A program made the position numbers and the translations under genes. A stretch of DNA of 64,000 nucleotides from Pseudomonas sp. FeN3W (GTDB lineage Bacteria; Pseudomonadota; Gammaproteobacteria; Pseudomonadales; Pseudomonadaceae): assembly GCA_030263805.2 (NCBI GenBank), contig CP136010.1, forward strand, positions 744,001-808,000, given 5' to 3'. The stretch's first letter is position 1. Every line of letters begins with the position of its first letter. This document shows positions 44,053 to 56,917 of this stretch, piece after piece. The notes under the pieces were generated by a model. The model searched no databases and was not told the origin of the DNA. It saw only the letters and a list, made by a program, of their open reading frames with translations.

Positions 44053-44745
44053 TCAGGCCTGCGCCACGTCCCGCAGAAATGCCGCGACCGCATCGGCCGC
44101 GCGGTCCAGGTGCTGCTCGTGGGTCAGGCCGGAACGCTTCAGCGGCTTGAGGTCGTGATCCGCGGCGGCGAGCCAGTGCAACCTGATCGCCGCGGACAGC
44201 GAATAGCCGGCCACCGTCTGGCGATCACCCAGCGCGTCACGCTCGCCTTGGACGATCAGGGTCGGCGTGCACAGCTCGGCCAGATGCGCCACCCGCGGCT
44301 TATCCGGCTTGCCGGCGGGGTGGAACGGATAGCCCAGGCAGACCAACGCCTCCGCACCCAACTCATCGGCCAGCAGGCTTGCCATTCGTCCGCCCATCGA
44401 CTTGCCGCCAATGGCCAGTGGTCCTGTGGCCTGCTGTCGCACCAGGGCATGCATATCCCGCCATTGGGCCAGTAACTGGGCCTGTGGGCTGGGCGGCCGC
44501 CTGCCCGCTCCGGCACGTCGTGCCGCCATGTAGGCGAACTCGAATCGGCAAACCGCTATCCCGCGCGCAGCAAGGCGCGCAGCCATTTGCTCCATGAACG
44601 GGCTGTCCATCGGCGCGCCTGCACCATGCGCCAGGATCAGGCTTGCCCAGGCGCCGGCGGACGGCGGGTTCCACCTGACGAGATGCCCTTTGTCACATTG
44701 TGTGTATTGATCCGTGTCAATACCGGCAGATTGCCCTTTCCCCAT
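44053..44745 (-). CDS. Alpha/beta hydrolase of the KANL3/Tex30-like type
   Basis: A 230-residue alpha/beta hydrolase. LILAHGAGAPMDSPFMEQMA forms the oxyanion region, GGKSMGGRMAS carries the nucleophile serine (GxSxG), QGERDALGD the acidic residue, and ADHDLKPLK the catalytic histidine. The substrate is unknown. The start is uncertain: the ATG at 44745 is the only usual start in frame before the conserved core, but AAGG lies directly against it and the first 30 residues are not conserved. The first codons overlap an ANR-like box for ccoN1. Confidence 0.8.
   Translation of the reverse strand: MGKGQSAGIDTDQYTQCDKGHLVRWNPPSAGAWASLILAHGAGAPMDSPFMEQMAARLAARGIAVCRFEFAYMAARRAGAGRRPPSPQAQLLAQWRDMHALVRQQATGPLAIGGKSMGGRMASLLADELGAEALVCLGYPFHPAGKPDKPRVAHLAELCTPTLIVQGERDALGDRQTVAGYSLSAAIRLHWLAAADHDLKPLKRSGLTHEQHLDRAADAVAAFLRDVAQA
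44707..44720. promoter_or_regulatory. ANR/FNR-type box upstream of ccoN1
   Basis: TTGATCCGTGTCAA differs at one base from TTGAT-N4-ATCAA. Its centre (44713.5) is 95 bp before the ccoN1 ATG. If it acts at -41.5, transcription starts near 44755, with a weak -10 (CATCCT, 44743-44748). A small palindrome (CTTTCT-ATT-AGAAAG, 44756-44770) follows at that point. It lies within the 5' end of the divergent hydrolase frame. Confidence 0.65.
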
Positions 44746-44808
44746 CCTTGCCCCGCTTTCTATTAGAAAGAAAAAAACTGCTCATTACCCGTGGATGGAA
44801 GCCCATAC

Positions 44809-46233
44809 ATGAACACAGCAACCAGTACCGCCTACAGTTACAAGGTGGTCCGCCAATTCGCCATCATGACGGTGGTGTGGGGAATCGTCGGGATGGGGCT
44901 CGGCGTTTTCATCGCAGCACAATTGGCCTGGCCATTTCTGAACCTTGACCTCCCCTGGACCAGTTTCGGGCGTCTACGTCCATTGCACACCAACGCGGTG
45001 ATCTTCGCCTTCGGTGGCTGTGCTCTGTTCGCGACATCCTACTACTCGGTGCAGCGCACCTGTCAGACCACGCTGTTCGCGCCGAAACTGGCCGCGTTCA
45101 CCTTCTGGGGCTGGCAGCTGGTCATCCTGCTCGCCGCGATCTCCCTGCCGCTGGGCTTCACCAGCTCCAAGGAATACGCGGAACTGGAGTGGCCGATCGA
45201 CATCCTGATCACCATCGTCTGGGTGGCCTATGCGATCGTCTTCTTCGGTACGCTGGCGACGCGCAAGGTCAAGCATATCTATGTCGGTAACTGGTTCTTC
45301 GGCGCCTTCATCCTGACCGTGGCAATCCTGCACATCGTCAACAACCTGGAAATCCCGGTCAGCGCGATGAAATCCTACTCGCTGTATGCCGGTGCGACCG
45401 ATGCGATGGTGCAGTGGTGGTACGGCCACAACGCCGTGGGCTTCTTCCTGACCGCCGGCTTCCTCGGGATCATGTACTACTTCGTGCCGAAGCAGGCCGA
45501 GCGTCCGGTGTATTCCTATCGCCTGTCGATCGTCCACTTCTGGGCGCTGATCACCGTCTACATCTGGGCCGGCCCGCACCACCTGCACTACACCGCCCTG
45601 CCGGATTGGGCACAGAGCCTGGGCATGGTGATGTCGCTGATTCTGCTGGCTCCGAGCTGGGGCGGCATGATCAACGGCATGATGACTCTCTCGGGGGCCT
45701 GGCACAAACTGCGTAGCGACCCCATCCTGCGTTTCCTGGTGGTTTCGCTGGCGTTCTACGGCATGTCGACCTTCGAAGGCCCGATGATGGCGATCAAGAC
45801 CGTCAACGCCCTCTCCCACTACACCGACTGGACTATCGGCCACGTACACGCCGGCGCCCTCGGCTGGGTTGCCATGGTGTCCATCGGCGCACTGTATCAC
45901 CTGATCCCGAAAGTGTTCGGCCGCGCTCAGATGCACAGCATCGGGCTGATCAATACCCACTTCTGGCTGGCCACCATCGGCACCGTGCTCTACATCGCCT
46001 CGATGTGGGTCAACGGTATCGCCCAAGGTCTGATGTGGCGCGCGATCAACGACGACGGCACGCTGACCTACTCCTTCGTCGAAGCACTAGAAGCCAGCCA
46101 CCCCGGTTTCGTGGTGCGGATGATCGGTGGTGCGATCTTCTTCGCCGGCATGCTGGTGATGGCCTACAACACCTGGCGCACCGTGCAGGCTGCCAAGCCC
46201 GCCGAGTACGACGCTGCCGCGCAGATCGCCTGA
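44809..46233 (+). CDS. ccoN1: cbb3-type cytochrome c oxidase subunit I, copy 1
   Basis: Catalytic subunit of cbb3 oxidase 1, with 12 predicted helices. It has 474 residues from the ATG at 44809. This start puts the CuB ligand and cross-link pair at H207 (YGHNAV) and Y251 (TVYIW), with H257 and H258 in GPHHLHY. These are the residue numbers known for the P. stutzeri cbb3-1 structure, which supports the start. [12 protein letters not shown] carries a haem b ligand; [10 protein letters not shown] carries the haem b/b3 region. It is first in ccoN1O1P1 and follows an ANR-like box. Confidence 0.98.
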   Translation: MNTATSTAYSYKVVRQFAIMTVVWGIVGMGLGVFIAAQLAWPFLNLDLPWTSFGRLRPLHTNAVIFAFGGCALFATSYYSVQRTCQTTLFAPKLAAFTFWGWQLVILLAAISLPLGFTSSKEYAELEWPIDILITIVWVAYAIVFFGTLATRKVKHIYVGNWFFGAFILTVAILHIVNNLEIPVSAMKSYSLYAGATDAMVQWWYGHNAVGFFLTAGFLGIMYYFVPKQAERPVYSYRLSIVHFWALITVYIWAGPHHLHYTALPDWAQSLGMVMSLILLAPSWGGMINGMMTLSGAWHKLRSDPILRFLVVSLAFYGMSTFEGPMMAIKTVNALSHYTDWTIGHVHAGALGWVAMVSIGALYHLIPKVFGRAQMHSIGLINTHFWLATIGTVLYIASMWVNGIAQGLMWRAINDDGTLTYSFVEALEASHPGFVVRMIGGAIFFAGMLVMAYNTWRTVQAAKPAEYDAAAQIA

Positions 46234-46246
46234 GGAGCCTAGGTAA

Positions 46247-46858
<612 letters not shown>

Positions 46859-46952
46859 TCGCACAGCCAAGAAAAATGACGGCTGCCACGCCAGCCGTCA
46901 GGGACTTCAATCGCGGACAGCCAGAGTTGCTCGGGCTGTCCAGGAGTAGCAC

Positions 46953-47888
46953 ATGAGCACTTTCTGGAGTGGATACATCGCCCTGCTGACGCTGGGCACC
47001 ATCGTCGCTCTGTTCTGGCTGATCTTCGCCACCCGCAAGGGCGAGTCGGCCGGCACCACGGATCAAACGATGGGTCATGCCTTCGACGGCATCGAGGAAT
47101 ACGACAACCCGCTGCCGCGCTGGTGGTTCCTGCTGTTCATCGGCACGCTGGTGTTCGGCATCCTTTACCTGGTGCTCTACCCGGGCCTGGGTAACTGGAA
47201 AGGCGTTCTGCCAGGCTACGAGGGTGGCTGGACCCAGGAGAAGCAATGGGAGCGCGAGGTCGCTCAAGCTGACGAGAAATACGGTCCGATCTTCGCCAAG
47301 TATGCGGCCATGTCGGTGGAAGAAGTCGCCCAGGATGAGCAAGCCGTGAAGATGGGTGCTCGCCTGTTCGCCAACTATTGCGCCATCTGCCATGGTTCCG
47401 ATGCCAAGGGCTCCCTGGGCTTCCCGAATCTGGCCGACAGCGAATGGCGCTGGGGTGGTGATGCAGCCTCGATCAAGACCACCATTCTGAACGGCCGTAT
47501 CGCGGCGATGCCGGCCTGGGGTCAGGCCATCGGCGAAGAAGGCGTGAAGAACGTTGCAGCCTTCGTCCGCAAGGAACTCGCTGGCCTGCCGCTACCGGAA
47601 GGCACCGATGCTGATCTGGGCAAAGGCAAGGAGGTCTACGCACAGACCTGCGCCGTTTGCCACGGCCAGGGCGGCGAAGGTATGGCGGCACTGGGTGCGC
47701 CGAATCTTCAGCATGCTTCCGGCTGGATCTACGGCTCGAGCCTCGGCCAGCTGCAGCAGACCATCCGCCACGGCCGCAACGGCCAGATGCCTGCCCAGCA
47801 GCAGTACCTGGGCGACGACAAGGTTCACCTGCTCGCCGCCTACGTTTACAGCTTGTCGCAGAAACCTGAACAACTCGCCAAGCAGTAA
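46953..47888 (+). CDS. ccoP1: cbb3-type cytochrome c oxidase subunit III, copy 1
   Basis: Dihaem cytochrome c that receives electrons from soluble cytochrome c. It has 311 residues: two membrane helices (about 5-25 and 57-77) joined by a loop with [15 protein letters not shown], then two cytochrome c domains with haem sites CAICH and CAVCH. It starts directly after CAGGAG. The first operon lacks ccoQ, as described for P. stutzeri. A strong hairpin follows the stop. Confidence 0.98.
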   Translation: MSTFWSGYIALLTLGTIVALFWLIFATRKGESAGTTDQTMGHAFDGIEEYDNPLPRWWFLLFIGTLVFGILYLVLYPGLGNWKGVLPGYEGGWTQEKQWEREVAQADEKYGPIFAKYAAMSVEEVAQDEQAVKMGARLFANYCAICHGSDAKGSLGFPNLADSEWRWGGDAASIKTTILNGRIAAMPAWGQAIGEEGVKNVAAFVRKELAGLPLPEGTDADLGKGKEVYAQTCAVCHGQGGEGMAALGAPNLQHASGWIYGSSLGQLQQTIRHGRNGQMPAQQQYLGDDKVHLLAAYVYSLSQKPEQLAKQ

Positions 47889-47895
47889 GTCGTAA

Positions 47896-47921
47896 AAGGG
47901 CGGTACACTCGTACCGCCCTT
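47896..47921 (+). terminator. Terminator after ccoP1
   Basis: A perfect 11-bp stem (AAGGGCGGTAC and its complement) with a 4-base loop, 7 bases past the stop. It is followed by a short pyrimidine tract (CCCGCCTTGTCC) rather than a full T-run. It should keep the two cbb3 operons largely separate. Confidence 0.75.
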
Positions 47922-48127
47922 CCCGCCTTGTCCTCAGGCAACTCCTGTCGCGCTGCGACCATCTGTCGCATCATCAGCCGACCGAAGACCTTCCCCGCCC
48001 GCTTACGCACTTCTAAGCTTTGCTTCCGACTCGCCGCACCACCTAGAACCATAAGGCGAAACTCGGTATTTCTCGCGCACCGGCCTGGTGCGAAAAATCC
48101 CTGCGCAGCGCATGGAAAACGCTTTAA

Positions 48128-49669
<1,542 letters not shown>

Positions 49670-49680
49670 GGAACGGATAG

Positions 49681-50292
<612 letters not shown>

Positions 50293-50295
50293 CGC

Positions 50296-50484
50296 ATGAT
50301 GGAAATCGGGACTCTTCGCGGCCTGGGCACAATTCTGGTATTCGTCGCCTTTATCGGCGTGGTGCTCTGGGCTTACAGCAGCAAACGCAAGAATAGCTTC
50401 GACGAAGCCGCCAACCTGCCCTTCGCGGACGACGAGACCGACGCCAAGAAGCGTGATGAAGAAGCTTCCAGGAGTAAGAAATAA
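50296..50484 (+). CDS. ccoQ2: cbb3 oxidase small subunit CcoQ
   Basis: A 62-residue protein with one membrane helix (LGTILVFVAFIGVVLWAY) followed by SSKRKNSFDEAANLPFADDE, the usual CcoQ tail that is rich in acidic and lysine residues. CcoQ helps stability or assembly of cbb3 oxidase. Two adjacent ATG codons (50296 and 50299) could each serve as the start. The stop directly precedes the ccoP2 ATG. Confidence 0.93.
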   Translation: MMEIGTLRGLGTILVFVAFIGVVLWAYSSKRKNSFDEAANLPFADDETDAKKRDEEASRSKK

Positions 50485-51402
50485 ATGACCTCGTTTTGGA
50501 GTTGGTACGTCACCCTGCTGAGCCTCGGCACCATTGCCGCGCTGGTCTGGCTGCTACTGGCAACTCGCAAGGGCCAACGCCCTGACAGCACTGAAGAAAC
50601 CGTCGGCCATTCCTATGACGGCATCGAGGAATACGACAACCCGCTGCCACGCTGGTGGTTCATGCTGTTCGTCGGCACCGTCATCTTCGCCCTCGGCTAC
50701 CTGGCGCTGTACCCCGGCCTGGGTAACTGGAAAGGCATCCTGCCGGGCTATGAAGGTGGCTGGACTCAGGTCAAGGAATGGCAACGCGAGATGGACAAGG
50801 CGGACGAGCAGTACGGCCCGCTGTTCGCCAAATACGCTGCCATGCCGGTAGAGGAAGTCGCCAAGGACGCTCAGGCGTTGAAGATGGGCGGCCGCCTGTT
50901 CGCCTCCAACTGCTCGGTTTGCCACGGCTCCGATGCCAAGGGCGCCTACGGCTTCCCCAACCTGACCGACAACGACTGGCTATGGGGCGGTGAGCCGGAA
51001 ACCATCAAGACCACCATCCTGCACGGCCGTCAGGCGGCGATGCCGGCCTGGCGGGACGTGATCGGCGAAGAAGGCATCCGCAACGTGGCCGGTTATGTGC
51101 GCAGCCTGTCCGGCCGCGATACCCCAGAGGGTATCAGCGTCGACATTGAGCAGGGTCAAAAAATCTTCGCGACCAACTGTGTAGTCTGCCATGGACCGGA
51201 AGCCAAGGGCGTTGCTGCCATGGGCGCGCCGAACCTGACCGACAATGTCTGGCTGTATGGTTCGAGCTTCGCTCAGATCCAGCAGACCCTTCGCTACGGT
51301 CGCAATGGCCGCATGCCGGCCCAGGAAGCAATCCTTGGCAACGACAAGGTGCACTTGCTGGCGGCTTACGTTTACAGCCTGTCGCAGCAGCCGGAGCAGT
51401 GA
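50485..51402 (+). CDS. ccoP2: cbb3-type cytochrome c oxidase subunit III, copy 2
   Basis: Dihaem cytochrome c of cbb3 oxidase 2, 305 residues, with two N-terminal helices and haem sites CSVCH and CVVCH. It is clearly more different from CcoP1 than the N and O subunits are from each other, mainly in the second cytochrome domain and at the C-terminus. It begins immediately after the ccoQ2 stop; its ribosome-binding site (CCAGGAG) lies inside ccoQ2. Confidence 0.98.
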   Translation: MTSFWSWYVTLLSLGTIAALVWLLLATRKGQRPDSTEETVGHSYDGIEEYDNPLPRWWFMLFVGTVIFALGYLALYPGLGNWKGILPGYEGGWTQVKEWQREMDKADEQYGPLFAKYAAMPVEEVAKDAQALKMGGRLFASNCSVCHGSDAKGAYGFPNLTDNDWLWGGEPETIKTTILHGRQAAMPAWRDVIGEEGIRNVAGYVRSLSGRDTPEGISVDIEQGQKIFATNCVVCHGPEAKGVAAMGAPNLTDNVWLYGSSFAQIQQTLRYGRNGRMPAQEAILGNDKVHLLAAYVYSLSQQPEQ

Positions 51403-51408
51403 TTTTTC

Positions 51409-51443
51409 GAGGCCAATAGCGACGACCTGTCGCACTTGGCCTC
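51409..51443 (+). other. Nested hairpin between ccoP2 and ccoG
   Basis: Outer arms GAGGCCAA and TTGGCCTC and inner arms GCGAC and GTCGC form a 13-bp interrupted stem with a 5-base loop. TTTTT lies before, not after, it. It may mark the 3' end of the oxidase mRNA, separating it from the less needed assembly genes. Confidence 0.6.
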
Positions 51444-51539
51444 AACGCTCCGGGCGTACCATTCGCAGCTGGACAGAAAAATGATCCTGGTCGGCACGCA
51501 TCGGCCAGGACACCCACCTTCCGCCGTGGTACGCACTCG

Positions 51540-52952
51540 ATGACTGAGCAGATCCCCGTTCGTGATGTAACCCCCCCGTCCAAGGCAGGAGCGTCGGCAG
51601 ACCTCTACGCCGCGCGTGAAAAAATCTACACCCGAGCCTTCTCCGGCCTGTTTCGCAATGTCCGCCGCGTCGGCGGAGCGGTTCTCTTCATCCTTTATTT
51701 CGGCACCGCGTGGATCAACTGGAACGGCCGACAGGCTGTCTGGTGGGATCTTCCGGAGCGCAAATTCCACGTCTTCGGGGCAACCTTCTGGCCTCAGGAC
51801 TTCATGCTGTTGTCATGGCTGCTGATCATCTGTGCCTTCGGCCTGTTCTTCATCACCGTGTTCGCCGGACGCGTCTGGTGTGGCTATACCTGCCCGCAGA
51901 GCGTGTTCACCTGGGTTTTCATGTGGGCCGAGAAGGTCACCGAGGGTGACCGCAACCAGCGCATGAAGCTGGACAAGGCGCCCATGAGCGGCAACAAGTT
52001 CATCCGCAAGCTGGGCAAGCACGGCATCTGGCTCGCCGTGTCGTTCGCGACGGGAGTCACCTTCGTCGGGTACTTCACCCCCATCCGCGAACTGGTACCT
52101 GACCTGCTCACCCTGCAGGTTGGCGGCTGGGCCCTGTTCTGGGTGGCCTTCTTCACGCTCGCCACCTACGGCAATGCCGGCTATCTGCGTGAGCAGGTGT
52201 GCATCTACATGTGTCCCTACGCGCGCTTCCAGAGCGTGATGTTCGACAAGGACACCCTTATCGTTTCCTACGACCCGCGGCGCGGCGAGAAGCGTGGACC
52301 GCGCAAGAAAGACGCCGACTACAAGGCCATGGGCCTTGGCGACTGCATCGACTGCACCATGTGCGTACAGGTCTGCCCGACCGGGATCGACATCCGCGAC
52401 GGCCTGCAGATCGAATGCATCGGCTGCGCGGCCTGTATCGACGCCTGCGACGCCATCATGGACAAGATGAACTACCCGCGCGGGCTGATCAGCTACACCA
52501 CCGAACACAACCTGTCCGGGCAGAAGACTCATCTGCTGCGCCCGCGCCTGATCGGCTATGCCATCGCGCTGGTGGCCATGATGGGGCTGTTCGCCTATGC
52601 CGTGTATGATCGCCCGCTGGTAAAACTCGACGTGCTCAAGGATCGCGTGCTCTACCGCGAGAACGAGCAGGGCAACATCGAAAACGTCTACACCCTCAAG
52701 GTGATGAACAAGGCCCAGCGCGAACAGACCTTCGTCATCGAAGCGACCGGCCTCGACGGCCTCGTCTACGAAGGTCGCAGCGAGATTCGCGCCGAAGGCG
52801 GCGAACTTGTGACGATCCCGGTCGAGCTGTCCATCGCCGCCGAGAAACTGCCCTCGAGTACCAATGAAATCGTCTTCCACATTCGCTCGGCAGACGACGA
52901 CTCGATAACCGACGATGCAGACAGCCGTTTCATCGGCCCGAGCATCCGCTAA
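51540..52952 (+). CDS. ccoG: Cytochrome c oxidase accessory protein CcoG (RdxA/FixG)
   Basis: A membrane iron-sulfur protein of 470 residues that helps cbb3 assembly, thought to reduce Cu(II) to Cu(I) for CuB. Several membrane helices carry cysteine pairs (CGYTCPQSVFTWVF and CIYMCPYARFQ). A ferredoxin domain follows with CIDCTMCVQVCPTGID and CIGCAACIDACD. After another helix a periplasmic immunoglobulin-like domain completes the protein. It heads the ccoGHIS group, 137 bp after ccoP2. Confidence 0.96.
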   Translation: MTEQIPVRDVTPPSKAGASADLYAAREKIYTRAFSGLFRNVRRVGGAVLFILYFGTAWINWNGRQAVWWDLPERKFHVFGATFWPQDFMLLSWLLIICAFGLFFITVFAGRVWCGYTCPQSVFTWVFMWAEKVTEGDRNQRMKLDKAPMSGNKFIRKLGKHGIWLAVSFATGVTFVGYFTPIRELVPDLLTLQVGGWALFWVAFFTLATYGNAGYLREQVCIYMCPYARFQSVMFDKDTLIVSYDPRRGEKRGPRKKDADYKAMGLGDCIDCTMCVQVCPTGIDIRDGLQIECIGCAACIDACDAIMDKMNYPRGLISYTTEHNLSGQKTHLLRPRLIGYAIALVAMMGLFAYAVYDRPLVKLDVLKDRVLYRENEQGNIENVYTLKVMNKAQREQTFVIEATGLDGLVYEGRSEIRAEGGELVTIPVELSIAAEKLPSSTNEIVFHIRSADDDSITDDADSRFIGPSIR

Positions 52953-52961
52953 GTAAGGTAA

Positions 52962-53465
<504 letters not shown>

Positions 53466-53472
53466 GCCACTG

Positions 53473-55887
53473 ATGGCAAAGCCTCTCCCCTGCTACCACT
53501 GCGGCCTGCCGGTGCCGGCCGGCAGCCCGTTCCAGGCCCGCGTGCTGGGTGAGACGCGGGCCTTGTGCTGCCCAGGCTGCCAGGCCGTTGCCGAAGCCAT
53601 CGTCAAAGGCGGGCTGGAGAGCTACTACCAGCACCGCAGCGACACCGCCATCAACCCACAGACCCTGCCTCAGGAACTGAGCGAAGAGATGGCGCTGTAC
53701 GACCGCGAGGACGTCCAACAGCCGTTCGTACAACACCAGGGCGATCTGGCAAGCACTTCGCTGATGATCGAAGGGATCAGCTGCGCCGCCTGCGGCTGGC
53801 TGATCGAGCGCCACTTGCGCAACCTGGATGGCGTCGCCGAAGCCAGCCTCAACCTGTCCAATCATCGCCTGAACGTACGCTGGAGCGATGCCCAGCTGCC
53901 GCTCAGCGAACTACTCGGCGAGCTGCGCCGGATCGGCTACGCAGCACACCCGTACCAGGCCGACCAGGCTGCCGAACGCCTGGCCAGTGAGAACCGCCGC
54001 TCACTGCGCCAGCTGGGCGTTGCCGGGCTGCTGTGGATGCAGGTGATGATGGCCACCATGGCCACCTGGCCCGAATTCAATCTGGATCTGTCGGAGAGCT
54101 TCTTCGTCACTCTGCGCTGGACTGCCCTGCTGCTCACCACGCCGATCGTCTTCTACTGCTGCACCGACTTCTTCAAAGGGGCATTGCGCGATCTGCGCAC
54201 CCGCCACCTGACCATGGACGTGTCAGTGTCGCTGGCGATCGGCGGTGCGTATGTCGCCGGTATCTGGTCCACGATCACCGGCCAGGGGGAGCTCTACTTC
54301 GACGCGGTGGGCATGTTCGCCCTGTTCCTGCTGGCCGGGCGCTACCTGGAGCGGCGCGCGCGCGAGCGCACCGCGGCCGCCACCGCGCAACTGGTCAATC
54401 TGCTGCCTGCGTCCTGCCTGAAACTCGACGCGGACGGCCACAGCAATCGCATCCTGCTCAGCGAGCTGCAGCTCGGCGACCGCGTACTGGTGCAACCCGG
54501 TGCGTTGATTCCGGCAGATGGCCTCATCATCAGCGGCCAGTCCAGCGTCGATGAATCGGTACTGACCGGTGAGTATCTGCCCCTGCCCCGCGGCGTGGAC
54601 GACGCGGTGACCGCCGGTACGCTGAACGTCGAAGGCCCGCTGACCGTGGAAGTCCAGGCTCTGGGTGACGACACCCGCCTGTCTGCCATCGTCCGCCTGC
54701 TGGAGCGCGCTCAGGCGGACAAACCGAAGCTTGCCGAACTGGCCGATCGCGTCGCGCAGTGGTTTTTGCTGGTGGTGCTGCTGGTCGCAACCATCGTCGG
54801 ACTGGCCTGGTGGCAGATCGATCCGCAACGCGCGTTCTGGATCGTTCTGGCATTGCTCGTCGCGACCTGCCCCTGCGCGCTGTCGCTGGCAACGCCCACA
54901 GCGCTCACCACGGCCACCGGCACACTGCACAAACTCGGCCTGCTGCTGACCCGTGGGCATGTGCTCGAAGGCTTGAATCATATCGATACCGTGGTGTTCG
55001 ACAAGACCGGCACCCTGACCGAGGGCCGCCTGACCCTCAGCGCCGTACACCCGCTCGGAGCATTGGATGCCGATGCCTGCCTGGCGCTGGCCGCAGCCCT
55101 CGAGAACCGTTCCGAACACCCGATCGCCCGCGCCTTCGGTCGTGCGCCGCTGGCGGCTGAATCGGTCGAAACAGTACCTGGCCTTGGCCTGCAAGGCAGC
55201 GTCGAAGGCCGCAGTCTGCGGATCGGCCAGCCCAGCTTCGTCGCCGAAGGTTTTGCCCAACCGGCACCCGCCATTCCCGGTGATCAGGGGCAATGGCTGT
55301 TGCTGGGCGACGAGCATGGTCCGCTGGCCTGGCTGGTATTGGACGACCGGCTTCGCGACGATGCGCCGGCATTGCTCGAGGCCTGCCGCGCCCGTGGCTG
55401 GCAGACGCTACTGCTGTCCGGTGACAGCTCACCGATGGTCGGCCAGATTGCTCGCGAACTCGGCATCGACCAGGCGGAAGGGGGCATGACGCCGGCTGCC
55501 AAGCTCTCCCGGCTGCAGGAATTGCAGGCCACTGGGCATCGGGTTCTGATGCTCGGCGATGGCGTCAACGACGTCCCGGTGCTGGCCGCGGCGGATATCA
55601 GTGTTGCCATGGGCTCGGCGACCGACCTGGCCAAGACCAGTGCCGATGCGGTGCTGCTATCCAACCGTCTCGGCAGCTTGGCGCAGGCGTTCGACGTTGC
55701 GCGCCGCAGCCGCCGCATCATCATCGAGAACCTGGCCTGGGCCAGCCTGTACAATGGCCTGATCCTACCCTTCGCCGCCTTTGGCTGGGTCACCCCACTA
55801 TGGGCCGCACTGGGAATGTCGCTCAGCTCGCTCCTGGTGGTGTTGAACGCCTTGCGACTGACACGTCAGCCGGCAAGTCAAGGCTGA
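53473..55887 (+). CDS. ccoI: Copper-transporting P1B-type ATPase CcoI (FixI)
   Basis: Exports copper across the inner membrane for insertion into CuB of cbb3 oxidase. It has 804 residues. A cysteine-rich N-terminus (CYHCG and CCPGC) is typical of CcoI. A heavy-metal-binding domain has C104 and C107 in GISCAACGW. The membrane CPC motif is at 466-468. Later come TGEY, the phosphorylation site D510 in DKTGT, SEHPIA, and GDGVND. Eight helices are expected. It begins 7 bp after ccoH. Confidence 0.96.
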   Translation: MAKPLPCYHCGLPVPAGSPFQARVLGETRALCCPGCQAVAEAIVKGGLESYYQHRSDTAINPQTLPQELSEEMALYDREDVQQPFVQHQGDLASTSLMIEGISCAACGWLIERHLRNLDGVAEASLNLSNHRLNVRWSDAQLPLSELLGELRRIGYAAHPYQADQAAERLASENRRSLRQLGVAGLLWMQVMMATMATWPEFNLDLSESFFVTLRWTALLLTTPIVFYCCTDFFKGALRDLRTRHLTMDVSVSLAIGGAYVAGIWSTITGQGELYFDAVGMFALFLLAGRYLERRARERTAAATAQLVNLLPASCLKLDADGHSNRILLSELQLGDRVLVQPGALIPADGLIISGQSSVDESVLTGEYLPLPRGVDDAVTAGTLNVEGPLTVEVQALGDDTRLSAIVRLLERAQADKPKLAELADRVAQWFLLVVLLVATIVGLAWWQIDPQRAFWIVLALLVATCPCALSLATPTALTTATGTLHKLGLLLTRGHVLEGLNHIDTVVFDKTGTLTEGRLTLSAVHPLGALDADACLALAAALENRSEHPIARAFGRAPLAAESVETVPGLGLQGSVEGRSLRIGQPSFVAEGFAQPAPAIPGDQGQWLLLGDEHGPLAWLVLDDRLRDDAPALLEACRARGWQTLLLSGDSSPMVGQIARELGIDQAEGGMTPAAKLSRLQELQATGHRVLMLGDGVNDVPVLAAADISVAMGSATDLAKTSADAVLLSNRLGSLAQAFDVARRSRRIIIENLAWASLYNGLILPFAAFGWVTPLWAALGMSLSSLLVVLNALRLTRQPASQG

Positions 55888-55977
55888 ATCTGCTGCAACG
55901 CGGTACGGTCGCCCGTCATTGGCGCAGCGGCGCACTTTACGCAGCTATAGACTTCGCTTCGGATCCTGGAGGTCCTG

Positions 55978-56190
55978 ATGGCCGCTCTGTACATCCTCAT
56001 CCCCGTTGCCGTGGTCCTGGTGGCCGTTGCGATCTATGTATTCTTCTGGGCAGTGGACAGCGGGCAGTTCGACGACCTCGACGGTCCGGCCCACAGCATC
56101 CTGTTCGACGATGACGAGCCGCAGAAGCCTTCCGCAACCGATGCAGCGGAGTCCTCGGAAGATCAGCCGGAGCAACGCAAAGGTGACTGA
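55978..56190 (+). CDS. ccoS: cbb3 oxidase maturation protein CcoS
   Basis: A 70-residue protein with one N-terminal helix (YILIPVAVVLVAVAIYVFFW) and the conserved FDDLDGPAHSILFDDDE, diagnostic of CcoS (FixS). The family is needed for cofactor insertion into cbb3. A strong GGAGGT lies 4 bases before the ATG. It overlaps the next gene by 8 bases. Confidence 0.94.
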   Translation: MAALYILIPVAVVLVAVAIYVFFWAVDSGQFDDLDGPAHSILFDDDEPQKPSATDAAESSEDQPEQRKGD

Positions 56191-56899
56191 ACTGCTGCCC
56201 CTGCTGCTGTCTGCACTGGTCCTGGGACTACTGGGTGGTGGCCATTGCCTGGGCATGTGCGGCGGCCTGATGGGTGCGCTGACCATGGCCATCCCCCCGG
56301 ACCAGCGCGGCAGGCGCCTGCGCCTCCTGGTCGCCTACAACCTCGGACGCGTATCGAGCTATGCCGTTGCCGGATTCCTTATCGGCCTGGCGGGCTGGGC
56401 CATTGCCAACAGCCCGGCGGCCATGGCGTTACGGGTGGTCGCCGCACTTCTACTGATCACCATGGGCCTGTACCTCGCCGGCTGGTGGAGCGGCCTGACG
56501 CGCATCGAAGCGCTGGGGCGCGGAATCTGGCGTCATATCCAGCCGATCGCCAGCAGACTCATGCCCGTCACCAGCTTTCCACGCGCCCTGATACTGGGTG
56601 CCCTATGGGGCTGGCTGCCGTGCGGCCTGGTCTACAGTACCTTGCTGTGGTCGGCCAGCCAGGGCGACGCGGTGGATAGCGCCTTGCTGATGCTGGCGTT
56701 CGGCATCGGCACCTGGCCGGTGTTGCTTGCCACCGGCCTTGCTGCCGAGCGATTGACAGCGTTGCTACGCAAGCGTGGCGTGCGTGTCGCCGGCGGGATA
56801 ATGGTGATTCTGTTCGGTATCTGGACGCTGCCAGGCCCTCATCAGCAGTGGCTGATGGGGCATGGCTCAGCGCCGTCCCACGAGACACACACGCACTAG
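56183..56899 (+). CDS. SafE/TauE-like membrane protein of the cco cluster
   Basis: A 238-residue protein with six or seven hydrophobic helices, starting with GTG at 56183. The cysteine-containing LLGGGHCLGMCGGLMGAL and the later WGWLPCGLVYSTLLWSA are typical of the SafE-like proteins that follow ccoS in many Proteobacteria. Metal or thiol transport in oxidase maturation is likely because of the context, but the exact role is not proven. It overlaps ccoS by 8 bases, implying coupling. Upstream in-frame ATGs lie inside ccoS and are unlikely. Confidence 0.87.
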   Translation: MTELLPLLLSALVLGLLGGGHCLGMCGGLMGALTMAIPPDQRGRRLRLLVAYNLGRVSSYAVAGFLIGLAGWAIANSPAAMALRVVAALLLITMGLYLAGWWSGLTRIEALGRGIWRHIQPIASRLMPVTSFPRALILGALWGWLPCGLVYSTLLWSASQGDAVDSALLMLAFGIGTWPVLLATGLAAERLTALLRKRGVRVAGGIMVILFGIWTLPGPHQQWLMGHGSAPSHETHTH

Positions 56900-56917
56900 C
56901 GGAAGGCTTGCGAGCAC

